Notes: generated by a model not told the origin, from the letters alone. Shown: positions 32,721 through 41,971, counted from the first letter of the stretch. The stretch: 64,000 bases of DNA from Bin5 sp965218625 (GCA_965218625.1 CBDCLG010000015.1:310001-374000); one strand, 5' to 3'. Program-made: numbers and translations.

Positions 32721-33485
32721 GTGGCAAACAGCCATTGCCAGAATATGCGACTCTCGATCATAATGCCGGTCTACAACGAAATCGGCACGCTGGAAGAAAT
32801 CGTCCGCCGCGTGCGCGCGGTGGACCTCACACTTAATGTCGACGGCTCCAACACGGTGAGCGAGAGCCCATTGCAGATGGAGAAGGAGATCATCATCGTC
32901 GATGACGGCTCCACCGACGGCACGCGCGAGATTCTTTCGCGAATGCAGACGGATATAGCATCTGATCTGCGCGTTATCTACCACGAGCGTAACGGCGGCA
33001 AGGGCGCGGCGCTGCGAACCGGCTTTGAGGCAGCGAGCGGCTCAATATTCGTGGTGCAGGATGCCGACCTGGAGTACAATCCCAGGGATTACGTCAGCCT
33101 TCTCGTCCCCATTCTTGAGGGGCGCACCGATGTCGTATACGGCAGCCGCTTCCTCGGGGGGCCGCGGGCAGCGATGAGCCTCTCGCACACGCTCGGCAAC
33201 AAGGGCGTTACCTGGTTCACCAATCTGCTCTACGGCACGGTCCTGACCGATATGGAGACCTGCTATAAGTGCTTCCGGCGCGACGTCATCGCAGGAATGC
33301 CCCTTCACAGCGAGCGATTTGAAATCGAAGCTGAATTGACGGCCAAAATCCTCAAGCGCGAATACACGATTTTCGAGACGCCCATCAGCTATAACGGGCG
33401 CAAATTCCACGAGGGCAAGAAGCTCACCTGGCGGGACGGATTCACGGCCATCGCCACGCTCATCAAGTACCGCTTCCGCGACTGA
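32721..33485 (+). CDS. Family 2 glycosyltransferase (dolichol/undecaprenyl-phosphate type)
   Basis: 254-residue GT-A glycosyltransferase. LSIIMPVYNEIGTLEEIVRR begins the fold; EIIIVDDGSTDGTREIL and VVQDADLEYNPRDY carry the nucleotide-sugar and metal aspartates. The insert after residue 35 is longer than usual. No membrane anchor, so it resembles Dpm1/ArnC-type enzymes loading a sugar on a polyprenyl phosphate. The next gene encodes a YfhO-like membrane protein that could use such a lipid-linked sugar. GTG 32721 is used; ATG 32745 is possible. Confidence 0.88.
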   Translation: MANSHCQNMRLSIIMPVYNEIGTLEEIVRRVRAVDLTLNVDGSNTVSESPLQMEKEIIIVDDGSTDGTREILSRMQTDIASDLRVIYHERNGGKGAALRTGFEAASGSIFVVQDADLEYNPRDYVSLLVPILEGRTDVVYGSRFLGGPRAAMSLSHTLGNKGVTWFTNLLYGTVLTDMETCYKCFRRDVIAGMPLHSERFEIEAELTAKILKREYTIFETPISYNGRKFHEGKKLTWRDGFTAIATLIKYRFRD

Positions 33486-33491
33486 ACGCCA

Positions 33492-36464
33492 GTGGTTCGC
33501 GGCATGGGTGTTGCAGTCCACTGGTCACAGACGACTCGCCACCTTCGTACGATTCGCCGCCTCTTCCCGCCACTCTTCGCAGCTGCAATCCTGGCGGTCT
33601 TCACTCTGTTGCTGTTCTACCGCCTGCTCTTTACGGACCGGGTGCTGGCCAGCGGCGACATTCTCCACTATTTCTATCCCTACCGCGACTATGCGGCGGC
33701 GGCGTTGCGCGCGGGCCGCGTTCCCCTCTGGAACCCCTACATCTTTATGGGCGCGCCCTTCCTCGCCAATCCGCAGGCGGCGGCGCTGTATCCACTGCAC
33801 TGGCCGCTGAGCTGGCTGCCCGTGACAAAGCAACTCTATTGGAGCGGCGCCATCCATGCCTGGATTCTCGCAGTTGGAGGTTATGCGCTGATGCGGCGCT
33901 GGGGAACAGGGTGGCTGGCCGCGGTAAGCTGCGGTCTGGTGTTGGCGGGAAGCGGACACTACGGCGGACTGCTGGGACACATCAACCAGATGAACGGCGC
34001 GGCCTGGCTGCCCTGGCTTCTGTGGGCGCTGGAGAAACCGGGGTTTGGCGGGGAAAGAGAGAAAACGGCCGGCCTTGCGCCCAACATGATGCGTTTCCGG
34101 TGGTACGCGCCGTTGTTGCTGTCATTTTCCCTGTTCGTCGCGCTCACCCTGCTCGCCGGACACACGCAAACTACCTATATCAATCTATTCGGCGTGGGCG
34201 CGTGGCTGTTTGTGCGATGCGCGCTGGCGGGGACGCTGGGCTTGCGCGGCCTGATCGCTTCCACGTTCCTCTATGCCGTGGGCGCGCTGCTTGGCGCGCT
34301 GATCGCGGCGGCGCAGCTGCTGCCAACGCTGGAACTCAGCCAGCTGGGGATTCGCAGCGGAGGTCTCAGCTACTCGGAGGCGACCAGTTTCAGCCTGCGT
34401 CCCCTGCTTCTCCACTGGACGCTGCTGCCCTCTTACGGCCTGCGCGATCTGAGCGTCCTGTTTTCCACGCTTGGCTATACGGAGTACATCGCTTACGTGG
34501 GCGCGCTTGGTCTGATTCTGGCCGTGTGCGCGCTGGCCGTCTATAAAGGGCAGGCGACGAAGGACTGGACCCTGGGCATCGGGCAATGGCCGCTCGCCGC
34601 GCAGTGCGGCGCCTTTTTCGCTGCTTTTGGGCTCTTCCTGGCGATGGGGCGCTGGAACCCGTTCACTTTTCTCTTCTACCATGTCATCCCCGGCTTCGAC
34701 CTGTTCCGCACGCCGGCGCGCTGGATGATGCTGTACACGCTGGGGATGGCAGTGCTGGCGGGTCTGGGGGCACAACAGGTTGCGGGCTGGATCGCGCGAA
34801 ATCGGCCGTCTGGAGGGAGCGAAAACGGGTCTCGGTCTTCGGGCATTGCAGTTCACGCCGCGCTCCTCGGCGTGCTGGCGGTCGAGCTGCTGCTGGCCGC
34901 ACACGCGCTGCCCCATACGCAGCCCACCGCGCCCCAGGCGGTCTACGACGTGCGTACGGCTCCCGCCCATCTGCTGACGGAGCCGCGGCGGACGGTCCAT
35001 CCGGCGGCGATGGGACGTCTTCTGAGTATCAGCGAGATCACCTATGACCCGGGCGACATGCCCGACTGGCGGCGCGTCCTGCGCGGGGGCACAGCTCCGC
35101 AGCTGAGCGAGGAGGCATTCACCGAGTTTGTCATCGCGCTCAAAGCACAGGAGATCCTGGCGCCGAATCTCTCCCTGCTCTGGCGCGTACCCACCGTGGA
35201 CGGCTTCGACGGCGGGGTGCTCCCACTGCAACGCTACAACGCATTCTTTTCGCTGCTGATTCCGCCGGAGGAGCTGGTGCCGGACGGGCGCGTGCGCGAG
35301 CAGCTGCGTGCGATTCCAGCCGCGCACATTCTCGAAATGATGGATGTTCGCCATCTGATCACCGACAAAGTGCGGGACCTGTGGTTCGACGATATCTACT
35401 ACGACCGACAGATCGGCGCAACCCTGACAGCCGATGGCCTCAAGACGCTTACCGTTGAGGCGCCGCATAACTTCGTGGCGACAGACGTCGCCATCGTTGG
35501 CTCGATGACCTGGAACGGGAAGAGCTCTGACTCGGAAATCGAGGGCAACTTTCCACTGGCGGAAGTCGACGCGCTGGTTGACGGTGAGCGTATCGCGCTC
35601 GGACTGTTGCTCACGGGCGCTAAGCATAGGGACGCGTTCCGGGTGGTGGTCAGTCTGCCGGCGGAAGCCGGCTTCATGGACGCGCCGCTCGTCTACCTCG
35701 ACGGCGACAACGATAGACAGGAATATCTTGCCCGCTTTCCTCTGGCCGAGCCGTCCCGTCTTCAGGCGCTGGATATTACATTGAAGGCGACAGACGAGCA
35801 ACATGGCCTGGCCGTGCAGGCGGTGACGCTCATCGACGAGCGCACGCACACATTCGTGCCGCTGCTGCCCAGCGACCGCGGCCGCTTTCGACGAGTACAC
35901 AGCGGCGATGTGAAGATCTACGAACGGCTCGGAGGAAGTGGACGCGTGCAGCTGGTGACGTCGGCGCGGGCGGCCTCCTCACAGGAGGAGGCGGTCACTT
36001 TGCTGCGCGGTCACGCGGGCACGGGCGCGGTCGTCGAGGCGAGCGCGGAAGCGGTAAGCGCCTGGGGGCTGAATGCCGCCAACGCCGGCAACGGGGAAGC
36101 ATCGCTGGTGTCGTATGCGCCGGAGCGGGTAGTGGCGCGCACGCGCAGCGAAAGGCCGGGACTGCTCGTCCTGAAGGAGGCGTACTATCCCGGCTGGGAA
36201 GCAACGGTCAACGGCGAGGCGGTCCAGATCTATCCGGCCAATGTACTTTTCCGCGGCGTGCCGGTGCCGCCGGGTGAAAACGAGGTTGTCTTCACCTACA
36301 GGCCGCAAAGCTGGCGGACCGGTCTGCGCGTGAGCGCGGCAGGCGTCTTGCTCTGGCTGCTGCTGGCCCTCGGCACCATCTGGGCGCGGGCAAAGGGACG
36401 GCATTGGCGACGCTTCCGAAAAAGAAGCGAATCTGGCTCTACTTCACGGCCAAACAGGCCCTGA
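33492..36464 (+). CDS. YfhO-like multi-pass membrane protein, putative lipid-linked-sugar glycosyltransferase
   Basis: 990 residues. The N-terminal half has about a dozen hydrophobic helices beginning PPLFAAAILAVFTLLLFYRL, with the GT-C-like extracytoplasmic signature GDILHYFYPYRDYAAAALRA and WNPYIFMGAPFLANPQAA shared by YfhO proteins. The C-terminal ~500 residues are soluble and beta-rich, and near the end carry LVLKEAYYPGWEATVNGEAV, the standard YfhO C-terminal motif, before a last helix. YfhO proteins glycosylate lipoteichoic acid in Bacillus; here the acceptor is unknown. It follows the GT2 gene by six bases, supporting a joint pathway. GTG 33492 start is uncertain (ATG 33504 in frame). 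Confidence 0.87.
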   Translation: MVRGMGVAVHWSQTTRHLRTIRRLFPPLFAAAILAVFTLLLFYRLLFTDRVLASGDILHYFYPYRDYAAAALRAGRVPLWNPYIFMGAPFLANPQAAALYPLHWPLSWLPVTKQLYWSGAIHAWILAVGGYALMRRWGTGWLAAVSCGLVLAGSGHYGGLLGHINQMNGAAWLPWLLWALEKPGFGGEREKTAGLAPNMMRFRWYAPLLLSFSLFVALTLLAGHTQTTYINLFGVGAWLFVRCALAGTLGLRGLIASTFLYAVGALLGALIAAAQLLPTLELSQLGIRSGGLSYSEATSFSLRPLLLHWTLLPSYGLRDLSVLFSTLGYTEYIAYVGALGLILAVCALAVYKGQATKDWTLGIGQWPLAAQCGAFFAAFGLFLAMGRWNPFTFLFYHVIPGFDLFRTPARWMMLYTLGMAVLAGLGAQQVAGWIARNRPSGGSENGSRSSGIAVHAALLGVLAVELLLAAHALPHTQPTAPQAVYDVRTAPAHLLTEPRRTVHPAAMGRLLSISEITYDPGDMPDWRRVLRGGTAPQLSEEAFTEFVIALKAQEILAPNLSLLWRVPTVDGFDGGVLPLQRYNAFFSLLIPPEELVPDGRVREQLRAIPAAHILEMMDVRHLITDKVRDLWFDDIYYDRQIGATLTADGLKTLTVEAPHNFVATDVAIVGSMTWNGKSSDSEIEGNFPLAEVDALVDGERIALGLLLTGAKHRDAFRVVVSLPAEAGFMDAPLVYLDGDNDRQEYLARFPLAEPSRLQALDITLKATDEQHGLAVQAVTLIDERTHTFVPLLPSDRGRFRRVHSGDVKIYERLGGSGRVQLVTSARAASSQEEAVTLLRGHAGTGAVVEASAEAVSAWGLNAANAGNGEASLVSYAPERVVARTRSERPGLLVLKEAYYPGWEATVNGEAVQIYPANVLFRGVPVPPGENEVVFTYRPQSWRTGLRVSAAGVLLWLLLALGTIWARAKGRHWRRFRKRSESGSTSRPNRP

Positions 36465-36524
36465 TGTATAATCGAGAGACCGGCGCCGAAAGTAAGGAAA
36501 AGCCCTACAGGTTCCTGTGCAGAC

Positions 36525-37091
36525 GTGATAAACACATTTAATCGCATTGTCGTTATCCTTCTTTGGCTGCTCATGTTGGCGGCCATTGGCTACATTACCA
36601 TCTTTCCCGACGCAGCCTTCACTGCCCTGGTGGAACGGCTATCGCTGGCGAAGAATCTGCTGCGCGTCCAGCAGGAGACCAACGGCAACTATTTCCTGAT
36701 CGGCCAGGTGGCGGTGGGCATATTGGCGGTGCTGGTATTCGGCGGCCTGCTGTGGTTGGAGCTGTGGCCTCACCGCCAGCGCGGGGTGCGTATGAGGACG
36801 GTGAAAGGCAGTTCGGTCGAGTTGGACACGGATAGCATTGCGCGCCGCCTGTCGTGGCACCTGGACCAGCTCGCGGATGTGATTACGGTGTTCCCGGAGG
36901 TAAGGTCGCGCGGCAACGCGGTTGACATCGAGCTGGAGGTCGAGACCTCTCCCGACATCGACGTGCAGATGAAGACGGACGAGGTCGTGGAATCGACGCG
37001 CGACATTGTCGAAGAAGGGATGGGGCTGCGGCTGGGCAAGTTGGACGTACGCATGCGCCATCTGCCCTTTGAGGATGAGTGGGAAGCGTGA
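36525..37091 (+). CDS. Asp23/AmaP-like membrane protein
   Basis: 188 residues. Two hydrophobic segments (about 8-27, VVILLWLLMLAAIGYITIF; about 57-80, FLIGQVAVGILAVLVFGGLL) are followed by a soluble domain, VKGSSVELDTDSIARRLSWH, then DIELEVETSPDIDVQMKTDE. This resembles the Asp23/Gls24 envelope-stress fold or its membrane anchor AmaP. The stop overlaps the scpB start (GTGA), so the two are coupled. A GTG start at 36525 is used with a weak ribosome binding site. Function unproven. Confidence 0.65.
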   Translation: MINTFNRIVVILLWLLMLAAIGYITIFPDAAFTALVERLSLAKNLLRVQQETNGNYFLIGQVAVGILAVLVFGGLLWLELWPHRQRGVRMRTVKGSSVELDTDSIARRLSWHLDQLADVITVFPEVRSRGNAVDIELEVETSPDIDVQMKTDEVVESTRDIVEEGMGLRLGKLDVRMRHLPFEDEWEA

Positions 37092-37609
37092 AGCTGAGCG
37101 CGTTGTTGGAGAGCCTGCTGTTCGTGGCCGCCGACCCGGTCACAACGGGACAGCTTGCCCAGGCCTCAGGCTGCCCCGAGGTCGAAGTGTGCAAGGCGCT
37201 CGACGAGTTGCAGTGGGAGTATGAAGAGCGGAACCGCGGCCTGCGCCTGCAGCGTCGCGCCGGCAGTGTCCTCCTGGTCACCAACCCCGCCGCCGCCCAA
37301 ATGGTGGAAGAGTTTCTCAACCTGGAAACGACAGTGCAGTTCAGCGCGCCGGCCCTGGAGACGCTGGCGATTGTCGCCTATCTCCATCCGGTCACGCGGG
37401 CGCAGGTGGAAGCGGTGCGGGGCGTGGACTGTTCCAACACGTTGCGCAGGCTGCAGCAACAGGGCCTGATCGACGAGTTCGACCGGCTGGATGGGCCGGG
37501 CCGCCCGATCCGCTACGCCGTGACCGACCAGTTCATGCAGCATTTCGGCCTGACCAATCTGAATGAGCTGCCCGAACTGCCGCCGCTGGAGGGTGAATCT
37601 CAATGCTAA
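37088..37609 (+). CDS. scpB: Segregation and condensation protein B
   Basis: 173-residue kleisin-binding subunit of the SMC-ScpA-ScpB condensin that organises chromosomes. Two winged-helix domains: LSALLESLLFVAADPVTTGQ, then LETLAIVAYLHPVTRAQVEA, a ScpB hallmark, and GRPIRYAVTDQFMQHFGL. GTG 37088 overlaps the preceding stop; GTG 37079 is a possible longer start. scpA is not adjacent in the window; downstream lies an unrelated AT-rich gene, so the operon is likely interrupted by an insertion there. Confidence 0.93.
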   Translation: MKLSALLESLLFVAADPVTTGQLAQASGCPEVEVCKALDELQWEYEERNRGLRLQRRAGSVLLVTNPAAAQMVEEFLNLETTVQFSAPALETLAIVAYLHPVTRAQVEAVRGVDCSNTLRRLQQQGLIDEFDRLDGPGRPIRYAVTDQFMQHFGLTNLNELPELPPLEGESQC

Positions 37610-37636
37610 GATGTACTCAGTAAACGGAACAACACA

Positions 37637-38989
37637 TTGGAACTCAACGATTTAGAAGCAAAGTATTTTTCGCACGTATTACATTTGGAACTCAATGAGC
37701 CTGCGAATGCATTCCTTAAGCTAAATGGAGGGGATGAAGTATATGCTATGACTGTGACCCCCAGGCTGAAAGATCATTTTGAAATGCGCTTCAGTCATGC
37801 TTCGTCACCGATAGAGAAGTCATTCTTGATTTCCAGAGTCGTCAGCGGCTTCCCTAATCCGGTATTACAGCGAGCCAAAGTGGAAAGGACCCCCGCAACC
37901 ATACAGATTAGTTCGTGTGAAGGGTACAAGGAGCTAAACGTTAGAATTCTAGGGGTTCTATCTGACCGTGAAGGAATCCTGTTACTGGCAGACAATACAA
38001 CCGTAGCGAGGATGTCGAAACTTAAGTACGCCGACCTTCATCTTAGGAATTTCAAGGATTTCATAGGAAGTGGTGTCGTCCTTTCTTGTGAAGAGTGGAA
38101 GATTTCGCTTGTCAAACATAGGAGACCTGGAACTCCTATAGAACACAGAGCAAGAATTGAGAGAAACAGCGGTGAGGAATTCGAGGTAGAAGAACTAGAG
38201 GAAGTATTGAAAGTCTTCCTGTTTTTCCTAACATTTGTGGCATGCCGCTATCAGTTTCCGAGCACCGTAATTGGATACGACTCGCACAATCAGATTGTTT
38301 GTGGGCAAATTGGGAGATTTGATTCTAAGAAACCTCTGACAAATTGGTTTGATCGAATTGGAACAAATCCCGAAAGCGGGCATCTGGAGCGTATATTCCC
38401 TTCGTTTTGGTCTAGTTGGCAGGAATCTCCAGAGGAAATTGCCATTATAATTGACTATTATGTTAGTAGCGCGACTATGGAACGTTGTGGACTAATTAAG
38501 GACGCAGTTGCCAAGAGCTATGAGGCATTGGAGTTTCTCTCTGGTCTGATTCTTAGCGATCCTGATCCAAAGGACTATGCCCAAAACATTGCAAAAGCGT
38601 TGAAGGACTACGATATCCCCAATCGGAAACTACAGATTTCCAGCAATCCGGAAACAACCAAAATCATGAGGGACTTAGGTATTTCAGGTTCTGGCTTCCA
38701 ATTGATAAACAGTGTACGCAATTACGTTACCCATCCAATGGAAAAGAAGAATCCCAAAGCAACTAAAGCCTTGTACCGTGATTATCTCGACACTGAATTT
38801 GCCCCTTATCTCTTTGTACATGACCTAAGTCAATTCTATCTTGAATACCTGTTTCTGAAAGCATTCTGCGATTACACGCCACCTCGCCACAGGTACTTGA
38901 TAGAGTATGATGAGCGTCGATATCTTTTCCCGAAGGTCAAGCGCTCCAAAAGAGGCGAAAAAGACGTAATCGAAATCGACTTCCGTTAG
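37637..38989 (+). CDS. AT-rich orphan protein with a C-terminal HEPN-like RX4H motif
   Basis: 450 residues with base composition clearly lower in GC than every neighbour, implying recent transfer. I do not recognise a named family over its full length. Residues 1-180 look beta-rich, and 185-205 form a hydrophobic helix (VLKVFLFFLTFVACRY). Residues 275-415 are helical and contain R361-NYVT-H366 in SVRNYVTHPMEKK, the RX4H core of HEPN ribonucleases. The layout (beta-rich N-terminal sensor, C-terminal HEPN) resembles ApeA-type anti-phage proteins. Start at TTG 37637 is uncertain. It sits alone between scpB and a convergent thioesterase. A defence role is inference. Confidence 0.7.
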   Translation: MELNDLEAKYFSHVLHLELNEPANAFLKLNGGDEVYAMTVTPRLKDHFEMRFSHASSPIEKSFLISRVVSGFPNPVLQRAKVERTPATIQISSCEGYKELNVRILGVLSDREGILLLADNTTVARMSKLKYADLHLRNFKDFIGSGVVLSCEEWKISLVKHRRPGTPIEHRARIERNSGEEFEVEELEEVLKVFLFFLTFVACRYQFPSTVIGYDSHNQIVCGQIGRFDSKKPLTNWFDRIGTNPESGHLERIFPSFWSSWQESPEEIAIIIDYYVSSATMERCGLIKDAVAKSYEALEFLSGLILSDPDPKDYAQNIAKALKDYDIPNRKLQISSNPETTKIMRDLGISGSGFQLINSVRNYVTHPMEKKNPKATKALYRDYLDTEFAPYLFVHDLSQFYLEYLFLKAFCDYTPPRHRYLIEYDERRYLFPKVKRSKRGEKDVIEIDFR

Positions 38990-38999
38990 TAGAAAAGCA

Positions 39000-39470
39000 C
39001 TAACCGGGGCAGTCTCGCGCTCCACTATTCGCCAATCTCTCCGCAATCCACTCGGGCACACGCGTCATGCGGCCTGCGCTGTCGACGCAGATATGCCGCG
39101 TATGGCCGTCGGCGTAGATGACTTCCGTCTCCCGGTTGCGAACTGTGTAACGGAACTCGATCTGGCGGCTGCGTAGGAGCCCCAGGCGGGTGACCACCTG
39201 TACGGGATCACCGAAGCGGATGGCGTTGCGGTAGCGGCACTGCAGGTCGGTAACCGCGAAGTTGTATCCGGCGCCGGCGATCTCCGTGTAGGGCATCCCC
39301 GCAGCCTCCATCCAGGCGACGCGCCCGGCCTCGAACCAGACGACGCACTCGCTGTGGTGGACGACGCCCATCTGGTCGGTCTCGGCAAAACGAACGGTGA
39401 TGTCCAGCGGAACGGCAGCGCCCTCAATGTCGTTGCTCTTTTGCGCAGGGGCTTTTTCAGTTGTTGTCAT
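39000..39470 (-). CDS. Hot-dog fold acyl-CoA thioesterase (YbgC/4HBT family)
   Basis: 156 residues. LDITVRFAETDQMGVVHHSE holds the catalytic Asp32 in the family motif, followed by WFEAGRVAWMEAAGMPYTEI and QCRYRNAIRFGDPVQVVTRL. Cytosolic enzyme hydrolysing acyl-CoA thioesters; exact chain length unknown. The 14-base overlap with the HepT gene end (39457-39470) on the same strand suggests co-transcription behind the MntA/HepT module, though without functional logic. Confidence 0.92.
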   Translation of the reverse strand: MTTTEKAPAQKSNDIEGAAVPLDITVRFAETDQMGVVHHSECVVWFEAGRVAWMEAAGMPYTEIAGAGYNFAVTDLQCRYRNAIRFGDPVQVVTRLGLLRSRQIEFRYTVRNRETEVIYADGHTRHICVDSAGRMTRVPEWIAERLANSGARDCPG

Positions 39471-39936
39471 CTGCTGCTGTCAGGGGATGATCGATCTTGT
39501 GGGGATTGTCCCGGACCCAACTCTGAAATGCCGCCCGGATTGTCACTAAGTCTCCTAGACGCTCAACGCAGATAAGGTAGAGTTCCGCGTCGCTGACCGC
39601 ATGGTAGCGGTGGATCAGTCGGTTGCGATAGCCTGCCATCAGTTTTAGCAGCTCTTCTTCCACCTCATCTAGGACCCCATGCTCAGCAAGTAGGCTGGCA
39701 ACTTCCCTGTATGTGCCCGCGGGCACGCCAAATCCCTTTGACAGGATGTGGCGCCCAATGTCGAACAGTGATTCCAGCGCGCGGCGCACACAAGACTCGG
39801 CTGTGTGGACGTTTCGGCTGTCTGCAAAAAAGCCGGCTTCATTGTGCAGCGGCAATCGCCGAATCTGCCTGAGCATTCGATCCAGCAGCGAGAGGCGGTC
39901 CAAAACAACGCGGCGTGCGACAAAGGACGGTGTCAC
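39457..39936 (-). CDS. hepT: HepT-family HEPN ribonuclease toxin (DUF86)
   Basis: 159 residues, helical DUF86/HepT protein. The complete RX4HxY motif is R104-NRLI-H109-x-Y111 (GYRNRLIHRYHAV). RALESLFDIGRHILSKGFG is the family helix preceding it. The GTG start at 39936 overlaps the MntA stop (GTGA), giving the standard MntA-HepT operon order. HepT toxins cleave tRNA and are inactivated by MntA through polyadenylylation of the Tyr in this motif (established for Shewanella). Second HEPN/MNT module in the window. Confidence 0.9.
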   Translation of the reverse strand: MTPSFVARRVVLDRLSLLDRMLRQIRRLPLHNEAGFFADSRNVHTAESCVRRALESLFDIGRHILSKGFGVPAGTYREVASLLAEHGVLDEVEEELLKLMAGYRNRLIHRYHAVSDAELYLICVERLGDLVTIRAAFQSWVRDNPHKIDHPLTAADDNN

Positions 39937-40403
39937 GTGTCGGCTCCGAGAAGCAAGCGTGCGCGCTCCTCCTCCAAGGGAGCAAGATCGGCCTCTTGCC
40001 GCAGAATGTAAAGGTCATAGTTGTCGGCGGCGTATTCGTCCTCGGCGTAGAGTCGTTCACCGTGGATGATCTCGGCGGCGAGGTAGGGGCTGGCGCTGTC
40101 CAGGTTGACGAGATCGACTCGCTTCACGCCAAGAAAGTCCTCCAGAGCGTGCGCCAGCGCCACCTCCAAATTCAGATTCAAGGCGTTTTCCGGCTCCTTT
40201 GGCCCCCAACCCCACTCTTCGGATTTGGGGGGCAGCCGCACCGGCTTCGCCCCGATGTCGACGTCCGACGGGCTGGGCGCGAGAACGCTTTCCGTTTCGT
40301 CCAGCCATGCCAGCACCTCACGGGCGCGGCTGCCGAAACTGTACAGAATTGCGATCCGGTGTTGCCGGCAGATCGCCTCCAGCGCGGCGCGTCTTTGATT
40401 CAT
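39933..40403 (-). CDS. mntA: MntA-family nucleotidyltransferase antitoxin
   Basis: 156 residues. The polymerase-beta-like motif is split by an insert: YSFGSRARE (Gly24-Ser25) and, 20 residues later, SPSDVDIGA (Asp47, Asp49). The C-terminal part ends VKRVDLVNLDSASPYLAAEI, matching MntA proteins encoded before HepT. ATG 40403 is preceded by AGGG; a longer frame exists upstream without support. Acts by adenylylating the HepT toxin. Confidence 0.88.
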   Translation of the reverse strand: MNQRRAALEAICRQHRIAILYSFGSRAREVLAWLDETESVLAPSPSDVDIGAKPVRLPPKSEEWGWGPKEPENALNLNLEVALAHALEDFLGVKRVDLVNLDSASPYLAAEIIHGERLYAEDEYAADNYDLYILRQEADLAPLEEERARLLLGADT

Positions 40404-40500
40404 GGCAAGCCCTAGTGGCTGAGCTTCAATCACAACAAATCAATGTTCCATGATCAACGGCCAGTGCTTTTTCACGTTTCTGGCCACTGACCACTGAAGT

Positions 40501-41931
40501 CTACATATGGATCGCCAGGCCTTCGACGCCGTGGGCCGCCTCCATCACCACTTCGGCCAGCGTCGGGTGGGCATGCACGTTGTGCGCGACTTCCGCCGGC
40601 GTCAGTTCCATCATCTGCGCCAAAGTCAGCTCCGGCAGCAGCTCGGTCGCGTTCGGGCCGACGATGTGCGCGCCCAGGATTTCGCCGTATCTCTCATCGG
40701 CGACGATCTTGACGAAGCCGGTGCGCACGCCTTGCGCCTGGGCCGCGCCGTTGGGCATGAACGGGAACTTGCCCACGTTCACGGTGTAACCGGCTGCCTG
40801 CGCCTCCGCTTCGGTCATGCCCATACTGGCGACCTGGGGGACGCAGAATGTGCAACGGGGCATGAAAATGTAGCGCTCAGCAGGTATCGGGTTTGTCGGC
40901 TGGCCGGCGGCGTGCTCGGCGGCCACAACCGCTTGCGCGCTGGCCACGTGCGCCAAGGGCATCTTTCCGGTGCAGTCGCCGATCGCGTAGACGTTGGCGC
41001 GGCTGGTGCGCATGAATTCGTCGATTTCGATGTACCCTTCGCGGCTGCGCTCCACACCTGCCGCGTCGAGTCCGAGCTCCTCGGTGTTGGGCGTGATGCC
41101 GACCGCCAGCAGTACCTTCTCGACCTCGACCGACTGTGTGCTTTCGTCCTTGGCATTTCTGATTGTCACCCTGACCGACCGTTCAGCGATGTCAAAGTCC
41201 TCAGTGCGGCTCGAAGTCAGCACGGCAATGCCGCGTTTCCCGAAGGCGCGCACGACCTCCTGCGCCACCTCGGCATCCTCCAGGGGCAGCGCCTGGTCCA
41301 ACATTTCGACAATCGTCACCTGCGCGCCGTAGGTTGCATAGATGTGGCCCAATTCCATACCGATCGGGCCGGCGCCCACCACGAGAATGGACGCGGGGAC
41401 TTCAGACAGCCGGATAGCGTGACGGTACTGGAGAACGCGAGCGCCGTCGGCGTCGATGCTGGGCAGATCGCGCGCGCGGGCGCCTGTCGCAACGATGAAG
41501 CTGCGCGCGGATAGGGTGCGCGGTTCGGCTTCAGGGTTGAGCGGACCGGCGCCGACCTGCACGCTGTTGGCGTCAATGAAGCGGGCGTGCCCTTCGATGA
41601 CGTCGATCTTGTTCTTGCGCATGAGGAAGCCGACGCCCTTTGTCTGGCGGGAGACGATCTGCAGCGAGCGAGCGACCGCGGCGCCGTAGTCGACTTGCAG
41701 GTTGTCAAAGGTGAGCCCGAACTCTTGCGCGTGCTGGAGCGTGTCCAGCACTTCGGCGCTCTTGACAAGCGATTTCTTGGGGATGCAGCCCCAGTTGAGG
41801 CAGACGCCGCCCAGATGCTCGCGTTCGATCAGGGCGGTCTTGAGGTTCAGTTGGGCGCCGCGAATCGCCGCCACGTAACCGCCCGGCCCGGAGCCTATGA
41901 CGATCAGGTCGTAGTCGTAGTTGCTTGCCAC
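40501..41931 (-). CDS. lpdA: Dihydrolipoyl dehydrogenase (E3)
   Basis: 476-residue flavoprotein that reoxidises the lipoyl group of E2 with NAD. FAD-binding DLIVIGSGPGGYVAAIRGAQ, redox-active disulfide Cys44/Cys49 (GGVCLNWGCIPKKSLV), NAD-binding ILVVGAGPIGMELGHIYATY, YAIGDCTGKMPLAHVASAQA, and the C-terminal active-site His-Glu region (HNVHAHPTLAEVVMEA). It lies 40 bases downstream of the E2 gene on the same strand. No E1 genes are in the immediate vicinity. The upstream noncoding edge carries a CCACTGACCACTGA word. Confidence 0.95.
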   Translation of the reverse strand: MASNYDYDLIVIGSGPGGYVAAIRGAQLNLKTALIEREHLGGVCLNWGCIPKKSLVKSAEVLDTLQHAQEFGLTFDNLQVDYGAAVARSLQIVSRQTKGVGFLMRKNKIDVIEGHARFIDANSVQVGAGPLNPEAEPRTLSARSFIVATGARARDLPSIDADGARVLQYRHAIRLSEVPASILVVGAGPIGMELGHIYATYGAQVTIVEMLDQALPLEDAEVAQEVVRAFGKRGIAVLTSSRTEDFDIAERSVRVTIRNAKDESTQSVEVEKVLLAVGITPNTEELGLDAAGVERSREGYIEIDEFMRTSRANVYAIGDCTGKMPLAHVASAQAVVAAEHAAGQPTNPIPAERYIFMPRCTFCVPQVASMGMTEAEAQAAGYTVNVGKFPFMPNGAAQAQGVRTGFVKIVADERYGEILGAHIVGPNATELLPELTLAQMMELTPAEVAHNVHAHPTLAEVVMEAAHGVEGLAIHM

Positions 41932-41971
41932 AGCTTCCTCCGTGCGGCCGGTGGCCGCTGATCTTTCCGGT

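Noticed and set aside
34185..35900. A 571-codon minus-strand frame inside the YfhO-like gene
   Set aside because: Opposite strand of the membrane protein; no recognisable domain and His/Arg/Gln-rich as expected of a shadow frame.
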